Positions 1 to 6,047 are shown, counted from the first letter of the stretch. The stretch: DNA of 8,544 nt from an uncultured Bacillota bacterium (GCA_947302945.1 CAMYWZ010000033.1:1-8544), one strand, 5' to 3'. Made by a program: numbers and translations. The notes: generated by a model not told the origin, from the letters alone.

Positions 1-395
1 ACGACGGCAAGTCCTTCGGCGTAAAGGTCACGGGGGCGCAGCTTAAAAAGATGCTCCTGCACATCTACCGCGACGAGGCCTGGCTGGGGGAACACACCGA
101 GTTCTACCAGCTCTCGAAGGGCTGGGATGTCATCTATTCCAAGTCTAAGCACCAGCTTCTTAAGTGCGAGTACAACGGCAAGGAGGTAGATGACAGCAAG
201 ATCTATGTGGTAGGCATACAGAAGTTCCACTATAATAACCTCAAGGACTTCTTCAACGTCACTCCCGAAGAGGTGGCTGCCAACGGAAAACCGACGGTCC
301 TCACCACCAGCGACGTCGAGACGCTCCTCGGATACTTCGCGGAGAGGACACACCTGGGAGCGAATATCGAGCGCAGGCTTACGGTGCTCGACTAA
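1..395 (+). CDS. 5'-nucleotidase family protein, C-terminal part (5' truncated by window edge)
   Basis: This is the last ~131 codons of a gene that starts before the window; the first whole codon is at base 3 and the stop is TAA at 393-395. The protein resembles the C-terminal substrate-binding domain of the UshA/5'-nucleotidase family. It begins with a DGKSFGVKVTGAQLKKML segment typical of that domain's start, has a central segment ending in GWDVIYS, then YVVGIQKFHYNNL where the family has its Y-x-V-x-x-x-x-F strand. Family members are usually exported and remove phosphate from nucleotides or cleave UDP-sugars and cyclic nucleotides. The catalytic metallophosphatase domain would lie upstream and cannot be seen, so activity and export are inferred. 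The protein ends without an LPXTG anchor or membrane segment. The next gene follows after only 15 bases (start at 411), so the two are probably co-transcribed. The family call is by motif resemblance only. Confidence 0.72.
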   Translation, partial: DGKSFGVKVTGAQLKKMLLHIYRDEAWLGEHTEFYQLSKGWDVIYSKSKHQLLKCEYNGKEVDDSKIYVVGIQKFHYNNLKDFFNVTPEEVAANGKPTVLTTSDVETLLGYFAERTHLGANIERRLTVLD

Positions 396-410
396 AACCG
401 GAGGAAGATG

Positions 411-1088
411 ATGAGTCTGGTCTTTGTGATACTCGGCGCGGCCGCACTCGCTTTCTACATCCCCGAGAAGATCAGGGGGTATACCGTCAAGGCTGTAGTG
501 CTTAAGAGCATTGTTTCCGTGCTGTTCATAGCTACCGCGCTGTCGGCAGGGTCCGCAGCCAGGCTGGCGCCTTTCGTCATAATTGGGCTGGTACTTGGGC
601 TTTGCGGAGACATATGGCTGGACCTTAAATACGTCTTCCCTGAAAAAGACGCCGCTTTCACCTACGCGGGCTTTGCGGTCTTCGCGGTGGGGCACGTGGC
701 ATATATCACCGGCCTGCTCATCCAGTACGGCGCGGGGCTCTTCCTGATCGCGTCATTCGTGCTGGCGGCGCTGGCTGCCGCAGCGGTCAGGATCATGGAA
801 AAGCCCATGAAGCTTACGTACGGGAGCATGAAGACCATCGTTACGATCTACGGCTTCCTTCTCTTCAGCACAGTGTTTGTTTCCGGCGGGTGCCTTCTGA
901 CATACGGAGGCACCCACCTTTGGGTATTCTTCATCGGAAGCGTCCTGTTCGCGCTGTCCGACCTTGTCCTCAGCGGCACCTATTTCGGCACAGGAAAAGA
1001 CCGCCCCGTGGACATCATCCTGAACTATCTTCTGTACTACGGCGGGCAGTTTTTAATAGCGTATTCTCTGGTGTTCCTTAAGGCTTAA
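411..1088 (+). CDS. YhhN/TMEM86 family membrane protein, putative lysoplasmalogenase
   Basis: A 225-residue polytopic membrane protein with about seven or eight hydrophobic segments, the usual size for the family. Family signatures visible are GDIWLD (residues 66-71), F-x-x-GH (to H95), FALSDLVLS (180-188) and NYLLYYGGQFLIAYS (205-219). D67 and D184 match the acidic residues held to be essential in this family. Characterised members hydrolyse the vinyl-ether bond of lysoplasmalogen, releasing a fatty aldehyde and a glycerophospho-head group, in the membrane. Anaerobic Clostridia often make plasmalogens, which would give it a substrate; that is inference. Two adjacent ATG codons occur at 408 and 411. 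The GGAGG at 400-404 lies 3 bases from the first and 6 from the second, so 411 is preferred. The gene probably shares a transcript with the upstream nucleotidase. It converges on the lipoprotein gene, with 12 bases between the stops and no terminator that I can see. Confidence 0.85.
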   Translation: MSLVFVILGAAALAFYIPEKIRGYTVKAVVLKSIVSVLFIATALSAGSAARLAPFVIIGLVLGLCGDIWLDLKYVFPEKDAAFTYAGFAVFAVGHVAYITGLLIQYGAGLFLIASFVLAALAAAAVRIMEKPMKLTYGSMKTIVTIYGFLLFSTVFVSGGCLLTYGGTHLWVFFIGSVLFALSDLVLSGTYFGTGKDRPVDIILNYLLYYGGQFLIAYSLVFLKA

Positions 1089-1100
1089 TACAGAATGAGA

Positions 1101-2000
1101 TCAGCGGGGCGTCGTTCTGGTATTGAACGTGAACTCGGCAAAGTCTCCGTTTTTGAAATCAAGTCTTATCAGGTAGATCTTATCCAGCTCCAGTTCAAAT
1201 GACGTCTCTTTGTACCATTCACCGCTCCGGACCGGAGTCGGATCTGCCAGGGGAATACTGTCGTCATAATACTTGACTGAATAATTCTTGACTATTGAAT
1301 CATATCTGGAATCTGTACAAAGTGTCATTTTGTATTTATACTGGGCTTCTTTATAAAGCCTGTCCGGGAAACTGGTCATCTTATTGGCATCGCAGATGCT
1401 GTTGCCCTCGGACTTAAACCCATTCCATCTGTAATCCAGTCTTTTCCCGAATCCGTCATAGTAATGGTTGCCCATTGAACAGGAAAGCATGTAAGGGGGG
1501 CTGTAATACTCCTCCGGTACGTATGCGCATACTCCTCTTTCGCAGATGTCATAGAAAGCTTTTGCACAATCAGCGAAAAGTTTGGGGAAGTTATTGTTGC
1601 CTTTAGATCTCTTTACTGTTCCGTCTGCGTATTCAACAGTAAGATCCCAGCCGCCGCCGTCATACACCACGCCGGGCGGGGGATAGTCTTCCTCCTGATC
1701 GAAGAATCCGAACGAATCGAGTTTTTCTATCAGTGTCTTTTCCTGATCGTCGGAAAAGGCGGCGATCTGTGTGAACTGTGGTTCATCATAGTAGCGCTGA
1801 TAAATGCTGCTTTCCTGTACGACGTTTTTTTCGAAATCAAAAACATACGATGTTGTAAAGCCTACTAAATAACTGGACATATCGAATTGCAGAGACTTCA
1901 GCAACACCTGTGCCGGAGCAGGGGCTTTCTCCTCAGCCCTGCACCCGGCTAAGACCAGGAGCAGGGCTACACATAGAATAAACGATTTGGTCTTTTTCAT
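1101..2000 (-). CDS. Lipoprotein of unknown function, last gene of the sigma/anti-sigma operon
   Basis: A 299-residue protein with a clear lipoprotein signal: MKKTK positive n-region, hydrophobic core, and lipobox LAGC with the lipidated cysteine at residue 20. The mature part would be tethered to the outer face of the membrane. It starts with a short Ala/Pro linker and continues into soluble sequence rich in Tyr, Asp and Phe. A segment around residues 115-150 (GGGWDLTVEYADG, then GNNNFPKLF) resembles a module I have seen in other Firmicute lipoproteins, but I cannot name a domain. The start is the ATG at 2000-1998, preceded by AAGGGG 6 bases upstream. Only 23 bases separate it from the anti-sigma stop, so it is probably the third gene of the sigma operon and may take part in sensing or in the response. 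Its base composition is notably AT-rich (18 G+C in bases 1261-1320). No function is assigned. Confidence 0.85.
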   Translation of the reverse strand: MKKTKSFILCVALLLVLAGCRAEEKAPAPAQVLLKSLQFDMSSYLVGFTTSYVFDFEKNVVQESSIYQRYYDEPQFTQIAAFSDDQEKTLIEKLDSFGFFDQEEDYPPPGVVYDGGGWDLTVEYADGTVKRSKGNNNFPKLFADCAKAFYDICERGVCAYVPEEYYSPPYMLSCSMGNHYYDGFGKRLDYRWNGFKSEGNSICDANKMTSFPDRLYKEAQYKYKMTLCTDSRYDSIVKNYSVKYYDDSIPLADPTPVRSGEWYKETSFELELDKIYLIRLDFKNGDFAEFTFNTRTTPR

Positions 2001-2023
2001 AAAAAACCCCTTTTGAACTGTAT

Positions 2024-2974
2024 CTATTTAAGGACCATGTCGTCAGTTACCGGCTCGAAAGAGCGATTTGCCAGATCGAAGCTCCAGCCGCTGCGACCTT
2101 CTGCGAGAAAGCCTGAGAATTCGTTCCTGTTGAAACTGAGAATTATCCCGTGTTCGCCCGGAAGATAGAATGCTCTTTCTATGGATGCTGCAATGCTTTT
2201 GTAGTATGCAGTTTCGGCGTTTTTGTATGCGTCCTGTGCGGCGGTCTGTTGCTTTGCGGCTTCTATGTCCTGCAGCAGCTTTTCTTTAAGGAACTGCCCG
2301 TCCTGAATGTATTTGGCAAGCAGTGCTTCTCCGTAAAACGCCACGCGTTCCTCGTAAAGGGACTGAGCCCATTTTTCGTCTTCCGGTGTGCCTGTCTCGT
2401 AAAGAGCAGTGCCGTATTTCAGAGAATCACCGTCTTTAAGCAGCTGGGTGAGTTTTTCAGGCAGAGCGCGCTCATAGCCCATATCATAATAATACTCGGC
2501 AAGCGTTTTCCCCTGATAAACGTATTCGTAGTCGATAGCCGGTCTTGCAATGATATAAAGCTCAGTGTCCAGTGACCATGACGACGACAGGGCCTGGTAA
2601 AGCCTGAGGCCTACAGTATGACCTTCCCACTGCATCAGGGCATCGTCGATAGGATGGTTGATGTCATCTGTCCGGATATCCGGCGCATTCAGACTGCCAG
2701 TTTGTGTGACTACATCAGGCTTGTATGAAACAGTGCCCGGGTCTGTTTCCTCTGTAATGTTTGTCGGTTCTGTTATGGCTGTATTTGCCTGGGGCGTATA
2801 GGTGTTTTCCGGTTTTTCGGGTCCAAGGCGCCATATACCAAGGCCTGCGGCCACTGCGCAGACTGCGACGACCGACACTGACTGCAGTGCGGTCCTGCGT
2901 CTTCCTGCCTGCTGAGCCACGTACTGATCTCTGCGGTATTTCAGACTGCTTATCATTTCTTCAGAGCTCTTCAT
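2024..2974 (-). CDS. Probable single-pass membrane anti-sigma factor for the adjacent ECF sigma
   Basis: A 316-residue protein with a short basic cytoplasmic N-terminus (residues 1-28, including SLKYRRDQYVAQQ), one membrane helix at about 29-50, then a long outside domain. The outside part opens with a Thr/Pro/Glu-rich linker (about 52-110) and continues into an acidic, Tyr- and Lys-rich helical region. It lacks the zinc-binding H-x-x-x-C-x-x-C signature of ZAS-type anti-sigma factors. Its role is inferred from gene order and from the short R-R-D-x-Y tail, which is common in clostridial proteins encoded next to ECF sigma genes. The start overlaps the last 14 bases of the sigma gene and is preceded by GGGAGGG about 7 bases away, an arrangement that favours translational coupling and matched amounts of the two proteins. 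The stop is TAG. The outside domain presumably senses an envelope or external signal, unknown here. A non-regulatory membrane protein is the main alternative. Confidence 0.7.
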   Translation of the reverse strand: MKSSEEMISSLKYRRDQYVAQQAGRRRTALQSVSVVAVCAVAAGLGIWRLGPEKPENTYTPQANTAITEPTNITEETDPGTVSYKPDVVTQTGSLNAPDIRTDDINHPIDDALMQWEGHTVGLRLYQALSSSWSLDTELYIIARPAIDYEYVYQGKTLAEYYYDMGYERALPEKLTQLLKDGDSLKYGTALYETGTPEDEKWAQSLYEERVAFYGEALLAKYIQDGQFLKEKLLQDIEAAKQQTAAQDAYKNAETAYYKSIAASIERAFYLPGEHGIILSFNRNEFSGFLAEGRSGWSFDLANRSFEPVTDDMVLK

Positions 2975-3518
2975 AGACGAATCCCTCCCTTTCGAGAACT
3001 GCTTTCAGAGACTGTTTTGCGCGGTAGAGCAGATTTCTGATCTGCCTTGCACTCTTTCTCATGACAGTTCCTGTTTCTTCATTTGACAGATCTTCAAAAT
3101 ATACCAGCCACAGTACCTGCTGATAGTCTGAAGGAAGCTTTTCCAGCGCTTTGTGCAGCACGATCCTGCGCTCCTCCTGAATATAGGCGTGCTCAAGACC
3201 GGCCTCATCGATGAGATATGCCTCCATATCCTCGATCGGCACACTTGAAAACCGTGAATCCCGTCTGATATGGTCGACAGCAATGTTGCGCCCTATCGCG
3301 TACAGCCAGGTCTTAAAGCTGCTCTTTCCGGAAAAACGGGGCTTTTTGACTATCAGGCGGAAAAAAGTGTCCTCAGCAAGTTCTTCAGCTATGTAAATGT
3401 TGTTTACGAAGCCATTGAGGTAGAGTATCAGGCCGTCCTTGTATCGCCTTACGATCTCCGCAATGCCCTCATCATCTCCGTCCAGGAAACGGCGGTAGCT
3501 GGCTGCACCGTTGTCCAT
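2961..3518 (-). CDS. ECF (extracytoplasmic function) RNA polymerase sigma factor
   Basis: A 185-residue protein with the two-domain layout of ECF sigma factors. Region 2 is at about residues 15-88 and includes AEDTFFRLIV and the FKTWLYAIGRNIAVDHIRR stretch that contacts the -10 element and melts DNA. Region 4 is at about 118-172, with LPSDYQQVLWLVYFEDLS followed by the helix-turn-helix NEETGTVMRKSARQIRNLLYRAK that reads the -35 element. Regions 1 and 3 are absent, as expected for this class. It directs RNA polymerase to a small regulon, usually of envelope-stress genes. The start ATG (3518-3516) has AAAGGAGAG about 5 bases upstream. The downstream anti-sigma gene overlaps it by 14 bases. An extended -10 promoter at 3607-3599, and a second promoter further up at 3754-3726, could drive it. 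I see no convincing ECF-type GGAAC/CGT promoter, so self-activation is not shown by the sequence. Confidence 0.92.
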   Translation of the reverse strand: MDNGAASYRRFLDGDDEGIAEIVRRYKDGLILYLNGFVNNIYIAEELAEDTFFRLIVKKPRFSGKSSFKTWLYAIGRNIAVDHIRRDSRFSSVPIEDMEAYLIDEAGLEHAYIQEERRIVLHKALEKLPSDYQQVLWLVYFEDLSNEETGTVMRKSARQIRNLLYRAKQSLKAVLEREGFVYEEL

Positions 3519-3564
3519 CGGGTCTCTCCTTTCCGAAAGAAGAACGGGATATCCCTTTCACCTG

Positions 3565-3696
3565 TTAGTCGTGGAAGAAAGCGTTCCGTCTCACCATTAT
3601 TATAACACTCTGATGGTTGTTTTGCTTTTCCGTCGCTTCCTTTGTCCTCCCAGGCGAAGGACAAAGCTGCATCAGCGCTGCCCTGATTTCTTCCAT
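3565..3696 (-). CDS. Small ORF (43 codons) ahead of the sigma gene, possible leader peptide
   Basis: On the minus strand an ATG at 3696-3694 is preceded by a perfect AGGAGG (3708-3703) with ideal 6-base spacing. It opens a 43-codon frame ending in TAA at 3567-3565, 46 bases before the sigma start. The peptide begins MEEIRAALMQLCPSP, is polar in the middle (KEATEKQNNHQ), and ends VIIMVRRNAFFHD. It has no membrane helix or motif that I recognise. A promoter (TTGCAT, 17 bases, TATGAT) sits just upstream at 3754-3726, so transcription and translation signals line up. The frame also contains a 9-bp inverted repeat and an internal extended -10 element, which may serve the sigma gene instead. It could be a small regulatory peptide, a translated leader that tunes sigma expression, or the remnant of a lost gene. 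The binding site and promoter are seen; that the peptide is made is inference. Confidence 0.45.
   Translation of the reverse strand: MEEIRAALMQLCPSPGRTKEATEKQNNHQSVIIMVRRNAFFHD
3599..3607 (-). promoter_or_regulatory. Extended -10 promoter for the sigma operon (proximal)
   Basis: Read on the minus strand, this is TGTTATAAT, a perfect TATAAT with the TGn extension that lets housekeeping sigma work with a poor -35. No good -35 is found 17 bases upstream. Transcription would begin near 3592, giving a leader of about 74 bases before the sigma start codon. The element lies inside the small ORF at 3696-3565. Confidence 0.5.
3640..3666 (-). repeat. 9-bp perfect inverted repeat upstream of the sigma promoter
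   Basis: CTTTGTCCT (3640-3648) is matched perfectly by AGGACAAAG (3658-3666) around a 9-base centre. It lies about 35-60 bases upstream of the proximal sigma -10 box and inside the small ORF. As DNA it could be an operator; in RNA it would form a 9-bp hairpin in the leader. No U-run follows it on the minus strand, so it is not an intrinsic terminator. Confidence 0.5.
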
Positions 3697-3725
3697 GAGC
3701 GTCCTCCTAAAATGACTTTATGATG

Positions 3726-3754
3726 ATCATATAAAAACCTGCGCCCGTATGCAA
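3726..3754 (-). promoter_or_regulatory. Promoter for the small ORF and sigma operon (distal)
   Basis: On the minus strand, -35 TTGCAT (3754-3749) and -10 TATGAT (3731-3726; five of six consensus bases) are separated by exactly 17 bases. The start would be near 3719, about 22 bases before the start codon of the 43-codon ORF and just upstream of its AGGAGG. It faces away from the hydrolase promoter, with only 7 bases between the two -35 boxes. Confidence 0.5.
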
Positions 3755-3761
3755 GCGGTGA

Positions 3762-3790
3762 TTTATCGGTCCGCGCGGATATGGTATAAT
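3762..3790 (+). promoter_or_regulatory. Extended -10 promoter for the alpha/beta hydrolase
   Basis: TGGTATAAT at 3782-3790 is a perfect -10 with the TGn extension. A weak -35, TTTATC, lies at 3762-3767 with a 17-base spacer. Transcription should begin near 3797, about 23 bases before the hydrolase ATG, and just ahead of its AGGAGG at 3807-3812. Confidence 0.65.
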
Positions 3791-3819
3791 CGGTATGACA
3801 AGCGGCAGGAGGTAGTACT

Positions 3820-4647
3820 ATGGAAAAACGATTTGTGAACGGAAGCGTGCCGGTCGGCGGCAGCGAGATGAGCTATGCGGCTTTCGGCAGGGGAGAAAAG
3901 GCCTTTGTTATACTGCCGGGGCTTTCGGACGGGCTTGCGACGGTGAAAGGCAAGGCCCGCCTGCTGGCCGGGCCCTACAGGCTCTTTTTCGATAAGTACA
4001 CGGTCTACATGTTCAGCAGGAAGGACCCGCTGCCAATGGGCTGCACCATACGGCAGATGGCCGAGGACCAGGCTAAGGCGCTTGCGGCGCTCGGGCTTGA
4101 AAAGGTCTGCCTCATGGGGGTCTCCGAAGGCGGCATGATAGCCCAGTACCTTGCCATAGACCACCCGGAGCTTGTGGAAAAGCTTGTAATAGCGGTCTCC
4201 GCGCCCTGCAAAAACGATCTGATCGAGGAAAACATAAACAAGTGGATAAGCCTCGCGAAGCAGGGCAGCCACAAGCAGCTGATGAGAGATACCGCAGAGA
4301 AGAGCTATTCGCCGAAGTACCTGATGAAGTACAGGACTGCCTATCCCATCATCGGCCTGATCGGTAAGCCCAAAAGCTACGACAGGTTCCTTGCGAACGC
4401 GCAGGCCATACTCGGCTTCGACGCAAGCTCCGAGCTTGAAAGGATAAACTGCCCGACTCTGATCATCGGCGGCGAAGACGACAAGATCGTAGGCTCCGAC
4501 GCCTCCTGCAAACTGTACGCCGCAATAGAACGCAGCGAGCTCTATATCTACCCCGGCCTCGGCCACGCCGCCTACGAAGAAGCCCGCGACGTCAACCGAA
4601 GAGTGTTCGAATTCCTGGAGAAAGGCAACAGCCAGTTGCGTGATTAA
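3820..4647 (+). CDS. Alpha/beta hydrolase fold protein
   Basis: A 275-residue cytoplasmic protein with the complete alpha/beta hydrolase signature. The oxyanion-region strand is FVILPGLSDG (29-38). The nucleophile elbow G-V-S-E-G gives Ser102. The acid is most likely Asp221 in GGEDDKIV, and the base is His249 in GLGHAAYEE. Length and motif spacing fit a single-domain hydrolase with a small lid (about residues 130-195). Family members cleave esters, lactones or similar bonds, and the substrate cannot be read from the sequence. The ATG at 3820 has AGGAGG 7 bases upstream and its own promoter. The next gene, a regulator, starts 46 bases after the stop and has a separate -10 box, so the two may be only partly co-transcribed. 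No signal peptide is present. The long minus-strand frame beneath this gene is a shadow of its GC-rich codons. Confidence 0.9.
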   Translation: MEKRFVNGSVPVGGSEMSYAAFGRGEKAFVILPGLSDGLATVKGKARLLAGPYRLFFDKYTVYMFSRKDPLPMGCTIRQMAEDQAKALAALGLEKVCLMGVSEGGMIAQYLAIDHPELVEKLVIAVSAPCKNDLIEENINKWISLAKQGSHKQLMRDTAEKSYSPKYLMKYRTAYPIIGLIGKPKSYDRFLANAQAILGFDASSELERINCPTLIIGGEDDKIVGSDASCKLYAAIERSELYIYPGLGHAAYEEARDVNRRVFEFLEKGNSQLRD

Positions 4648-4650
4648 TGG

Positions 4651-4679
4651 CTTTTGATGAGGTATAATCACCTCAAAAG
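4651..4679 (+). promoter_or_regulatory. Dyad operator overlapping the -10 box of the HTH regulator gene
   Basis: A perfect TATAAT (4663-4668) sits in a dyad: TGAGGT (4658-4663), six bases, then ACCTCA (4670-4675). Outer arms CTTTTG (4651-4656) and CAAAAG (4674-4679) extend the symmetry imperfectly. The -35 region (GTGATT at 17 bases) is poor. Transcription would begin near 4675, 19 bases before the regulator's ATG. The position suggests a repressor site for autoregulation. A hairpin ending the hydrolase message is the alternative, but no U-run follows. Confidence 0.55.
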
Positions 4680-4693
4680 GGAGGACGACAGAA

Positions 4694-5455
4694 ATGAGTA
4701 CACAGGAAATAATACACGAGCTGAGGACGAAGAGAGGTCTTTCGCAGGACGAGCTGGCCGAGAAGGTCTTTGTGACGCGGCAGGCGGTCTCCCGTTGGGA
4801 GAACGGCGAAACGGTGCCGAACACCGAGACTTTAAAGCTGCTTTCCATGCTTTTCAACGTTTCGATAAACACCTTGCTGGGTTCGCCCCGCAAGCTGGTC
4901 TGCCAGTGCTGCGGTATGCCTTTGGAGGACTCCATCATCAGCCATAACAAGGACGGTTCGATGAACGAGGACTACTGCCAGTGGTGCTACGCCGACGGCA
5001 CATACACCTACAGCGACATGGACGACCTGATCAAGGTCTGCATACAGCACATGGTAGGGCAGGGCTTCACCGAGGACCAGGCCCGCGACTACATGAAGCA
5101 GATGCTGCCCAAGCTCGATTACTGGAAAAGGTATGAGGAGCTCAGCGACGGCGGCCAGTTCGAGGCATTCAAAAAGCAGCTCATCGATGAGATCAACGCG
5201 CTGCATATAGAAGGAATGCCGAAGCTCGAGAGCCTCAACGCCCTTGTCGGAAGCTATGTGAACCTCGAGTACAGGCTCCCGAGCGGCACGCGCGTCAAGT
5301 TCCTTGACGACGGCACCACCTATCTGGGCAACCAGCTCGAATCCGAGTTCGGCGGACGCTGCTTCGGAGTCCTTGCGAATATGGATTTCATCCTGATCTG
5401 CACCTACGCCGAAGGCGGAGAAGACCCGGAGCTGGTTCTCTATAAAAAGAGATAA
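4694..5455 (+). CDS. XRE-type HTH regulator fused to a zinc ribbon domain
   Basis: A 253-residue protein in three parts. Residues 4-62 form a Cro/CI-type helix-turn-helix (IHELRTKRGLSQDELAEKV, then TRQAVSRWENGETVPNTETL). Residues 68-147 match the putative zinc ribbon family often found as a separate protein: C70-x-x-C73-GMPL, then Y-C95-x-x-C98, followed by the acidic helix FTEDQARDYMKQMLPKLDYWKR. Residues 175-253 form a small strand-rich C-terminal domain (FLDDGTTYLGNQLE, RCFGVLANMDFILICTY) that I cannot name. The protein is probably a DNA-binding regulator whose zinc site could respond to metal, thiols or redox state; that is inference. GGGAGG lies 9 bases before the ATG. A dyad covers its -10 box, which suggests autoregulation. 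A bidirectional terminator follows the gene. Confidence 0.85.
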   Translation: MSTQEIIHELRTKRGLSQDELAEKVFVTRQAVSRWENGETVPNTETLKLLSMLFNVSINTLLGSPRKLVCQCCGMPLEDSIISHNKDGSMNEDYCQWCYADGTYTYSDMDDLIKVCIQHMVGQGFTEDQARDYMKQMLPKLDYWKRYEELSDGGQFEAFKKQLIDEINALHIEGMPKLESLNALVGSYVNLEYRLPSGTRVKFLDDGTTYLGNQLESEFGGRCFGVLANMDFILICTYAEGGEDPELVLYKKR

Positions 5456-5469
5456 AAAAGTGTATCATA

Positions 5470-5502
5470 AAAAAGCAGCCGCATCGAAAGCGGCTGTTTT
5501 AT
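5470..5502. terminator. Bidirectional intrinsic terminator
   Basis: A 7-bp GC-rich stem, CAGCCGC (5476-5482) with GCGGCTG (5490-5496), encloses a 7-base loop. It has an A-run on the left (5469-5474) and TTTTATT on the right (5497-5503), so it can end transcripts in both directions. It sits between the convergent regulator gene and cysteine hydrolase gene and should serve both. Confidence 0.85.
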
Positions 5503-6023
5503 TATGCTCCGGTAACGCTTATCTGGCAGGAACGCATGGTCTCGAGCGCTGCCAGGTGCTTTTCCGGTGTTACGCCGGCGCAGCAGGAGGCGTCAACGCT
5601 GATCTTCACTTCCGGCATGGCTGCCTTTATCAGCAGGGCGTTGGAAACGACGCAGATGTCGGTGCACAGGCCGATAATTTCAACCTCTTCCAGGTCCTTG
5701 TTCTGTCTTAAGATGTCCGGAAGGTACCAGCAGCCGAAGGTGGGTTTGGCGCAGATGGTGCTGTCCTTCAGGAGTTCGTAGATGTCCGGGCGGATGTTCC
5801 AGCCGTCGGTGCCTTCGATGCAGTGCTCTACGGGCAGCATACGGCCTTCCTGCGTGGAAAGGTAGTCCTTGCCGTGGGTGTCCATAGTGGCGTAGACCGC
5901 CTCGGGCGGGTAGTTCTTTATCTTGCTTTTGACGTTTTCGACTATCGCCAGGGCCTCTTTGGTGCCGAGGGCGCCGTCGATGAAATCGTTTTGCATGTCT
6001 ATGACAACGAGTACTTTTTTCAT
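5502..6023 (-). CDS. Isochorismatase-family cysteine hydrolase, nicotinamidase-like
   Basis: A 173-residue cytoplasmic protein with the full active-site set of nicotinamidase/isochorismatase-like hydrolases. The triad is Asp9 (VVIDMQNDFID), Lys93 (CAKPTFG) and Cys124 (GLCTDICVVSNAL). A metal site like that of nicotinamidases is offered by Asp48 and His50 (TMDTHGKDYL) and His67 (PVEHCIEGTDGW). The likely reaction is hydrolysis of nicotinamide to nicotinate and ammonia for NAD salvage, but related enzymes act on other amides, so no gene symbol is given. A start at 6023 is chosen because the protein then opens at the conserved first strand and GGAGG lies 10 bases upstream. The reading frame stays open to 6080, but the extra 19 codons lack an ATG start and cover the promoter. 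The gene is a single unit, with a promoter at 6077-6048 and the shared terminator at its end. Confidence 0.88.
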   Translation of the reverse strand: MKKVLVVIDMQNDFIDGALGTKEALAIVENVKSKIKNYPPEAVYATMDTHGKDYLSTQEGRMLPVEHCIEGTDGWNIRPDIYELLKDSTICAKPTFGCWYLPDILRQNKDLEEVEIIGLCTDICVVSNALLIKAAMPEVKISVDASCCAGVTPEKHLAALETMRSCQISVTGA

Positions 6024-6047
6024 GGTCTTGTGTCCTCCGTCAGTTAA

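Noticed and set aside
3546..3555. 10-bp palindrome GGGATATCCC in the sigma leader
   Set aside because: Short palindromes of this size arise by chance, and it has no loop, so it would not make a stable hairpin.
3519..3595. GGAAC-like ECF promoter before the sigma gene
   Set aside because: A GGAAC occurs on the minus strand at 3586-3582, but no CGT-type -10 follows at the proper distance.
3449..3664. 71-codon minus-strand frame overlapping the sigma start
   Set aside because: It needs a TTG start with no good binding site. The 43-codon frame nearby has an ATG and a perfect AGGAGG instead.
3763..4950. 395-codon open frame on the minus strand
   Set aside because: It lies antisense to the alpha/beta hydrolase and the regulator, both with full family motifs. 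The translation has no recognisable domain, and such long shadows are usual for GC-rich codons.
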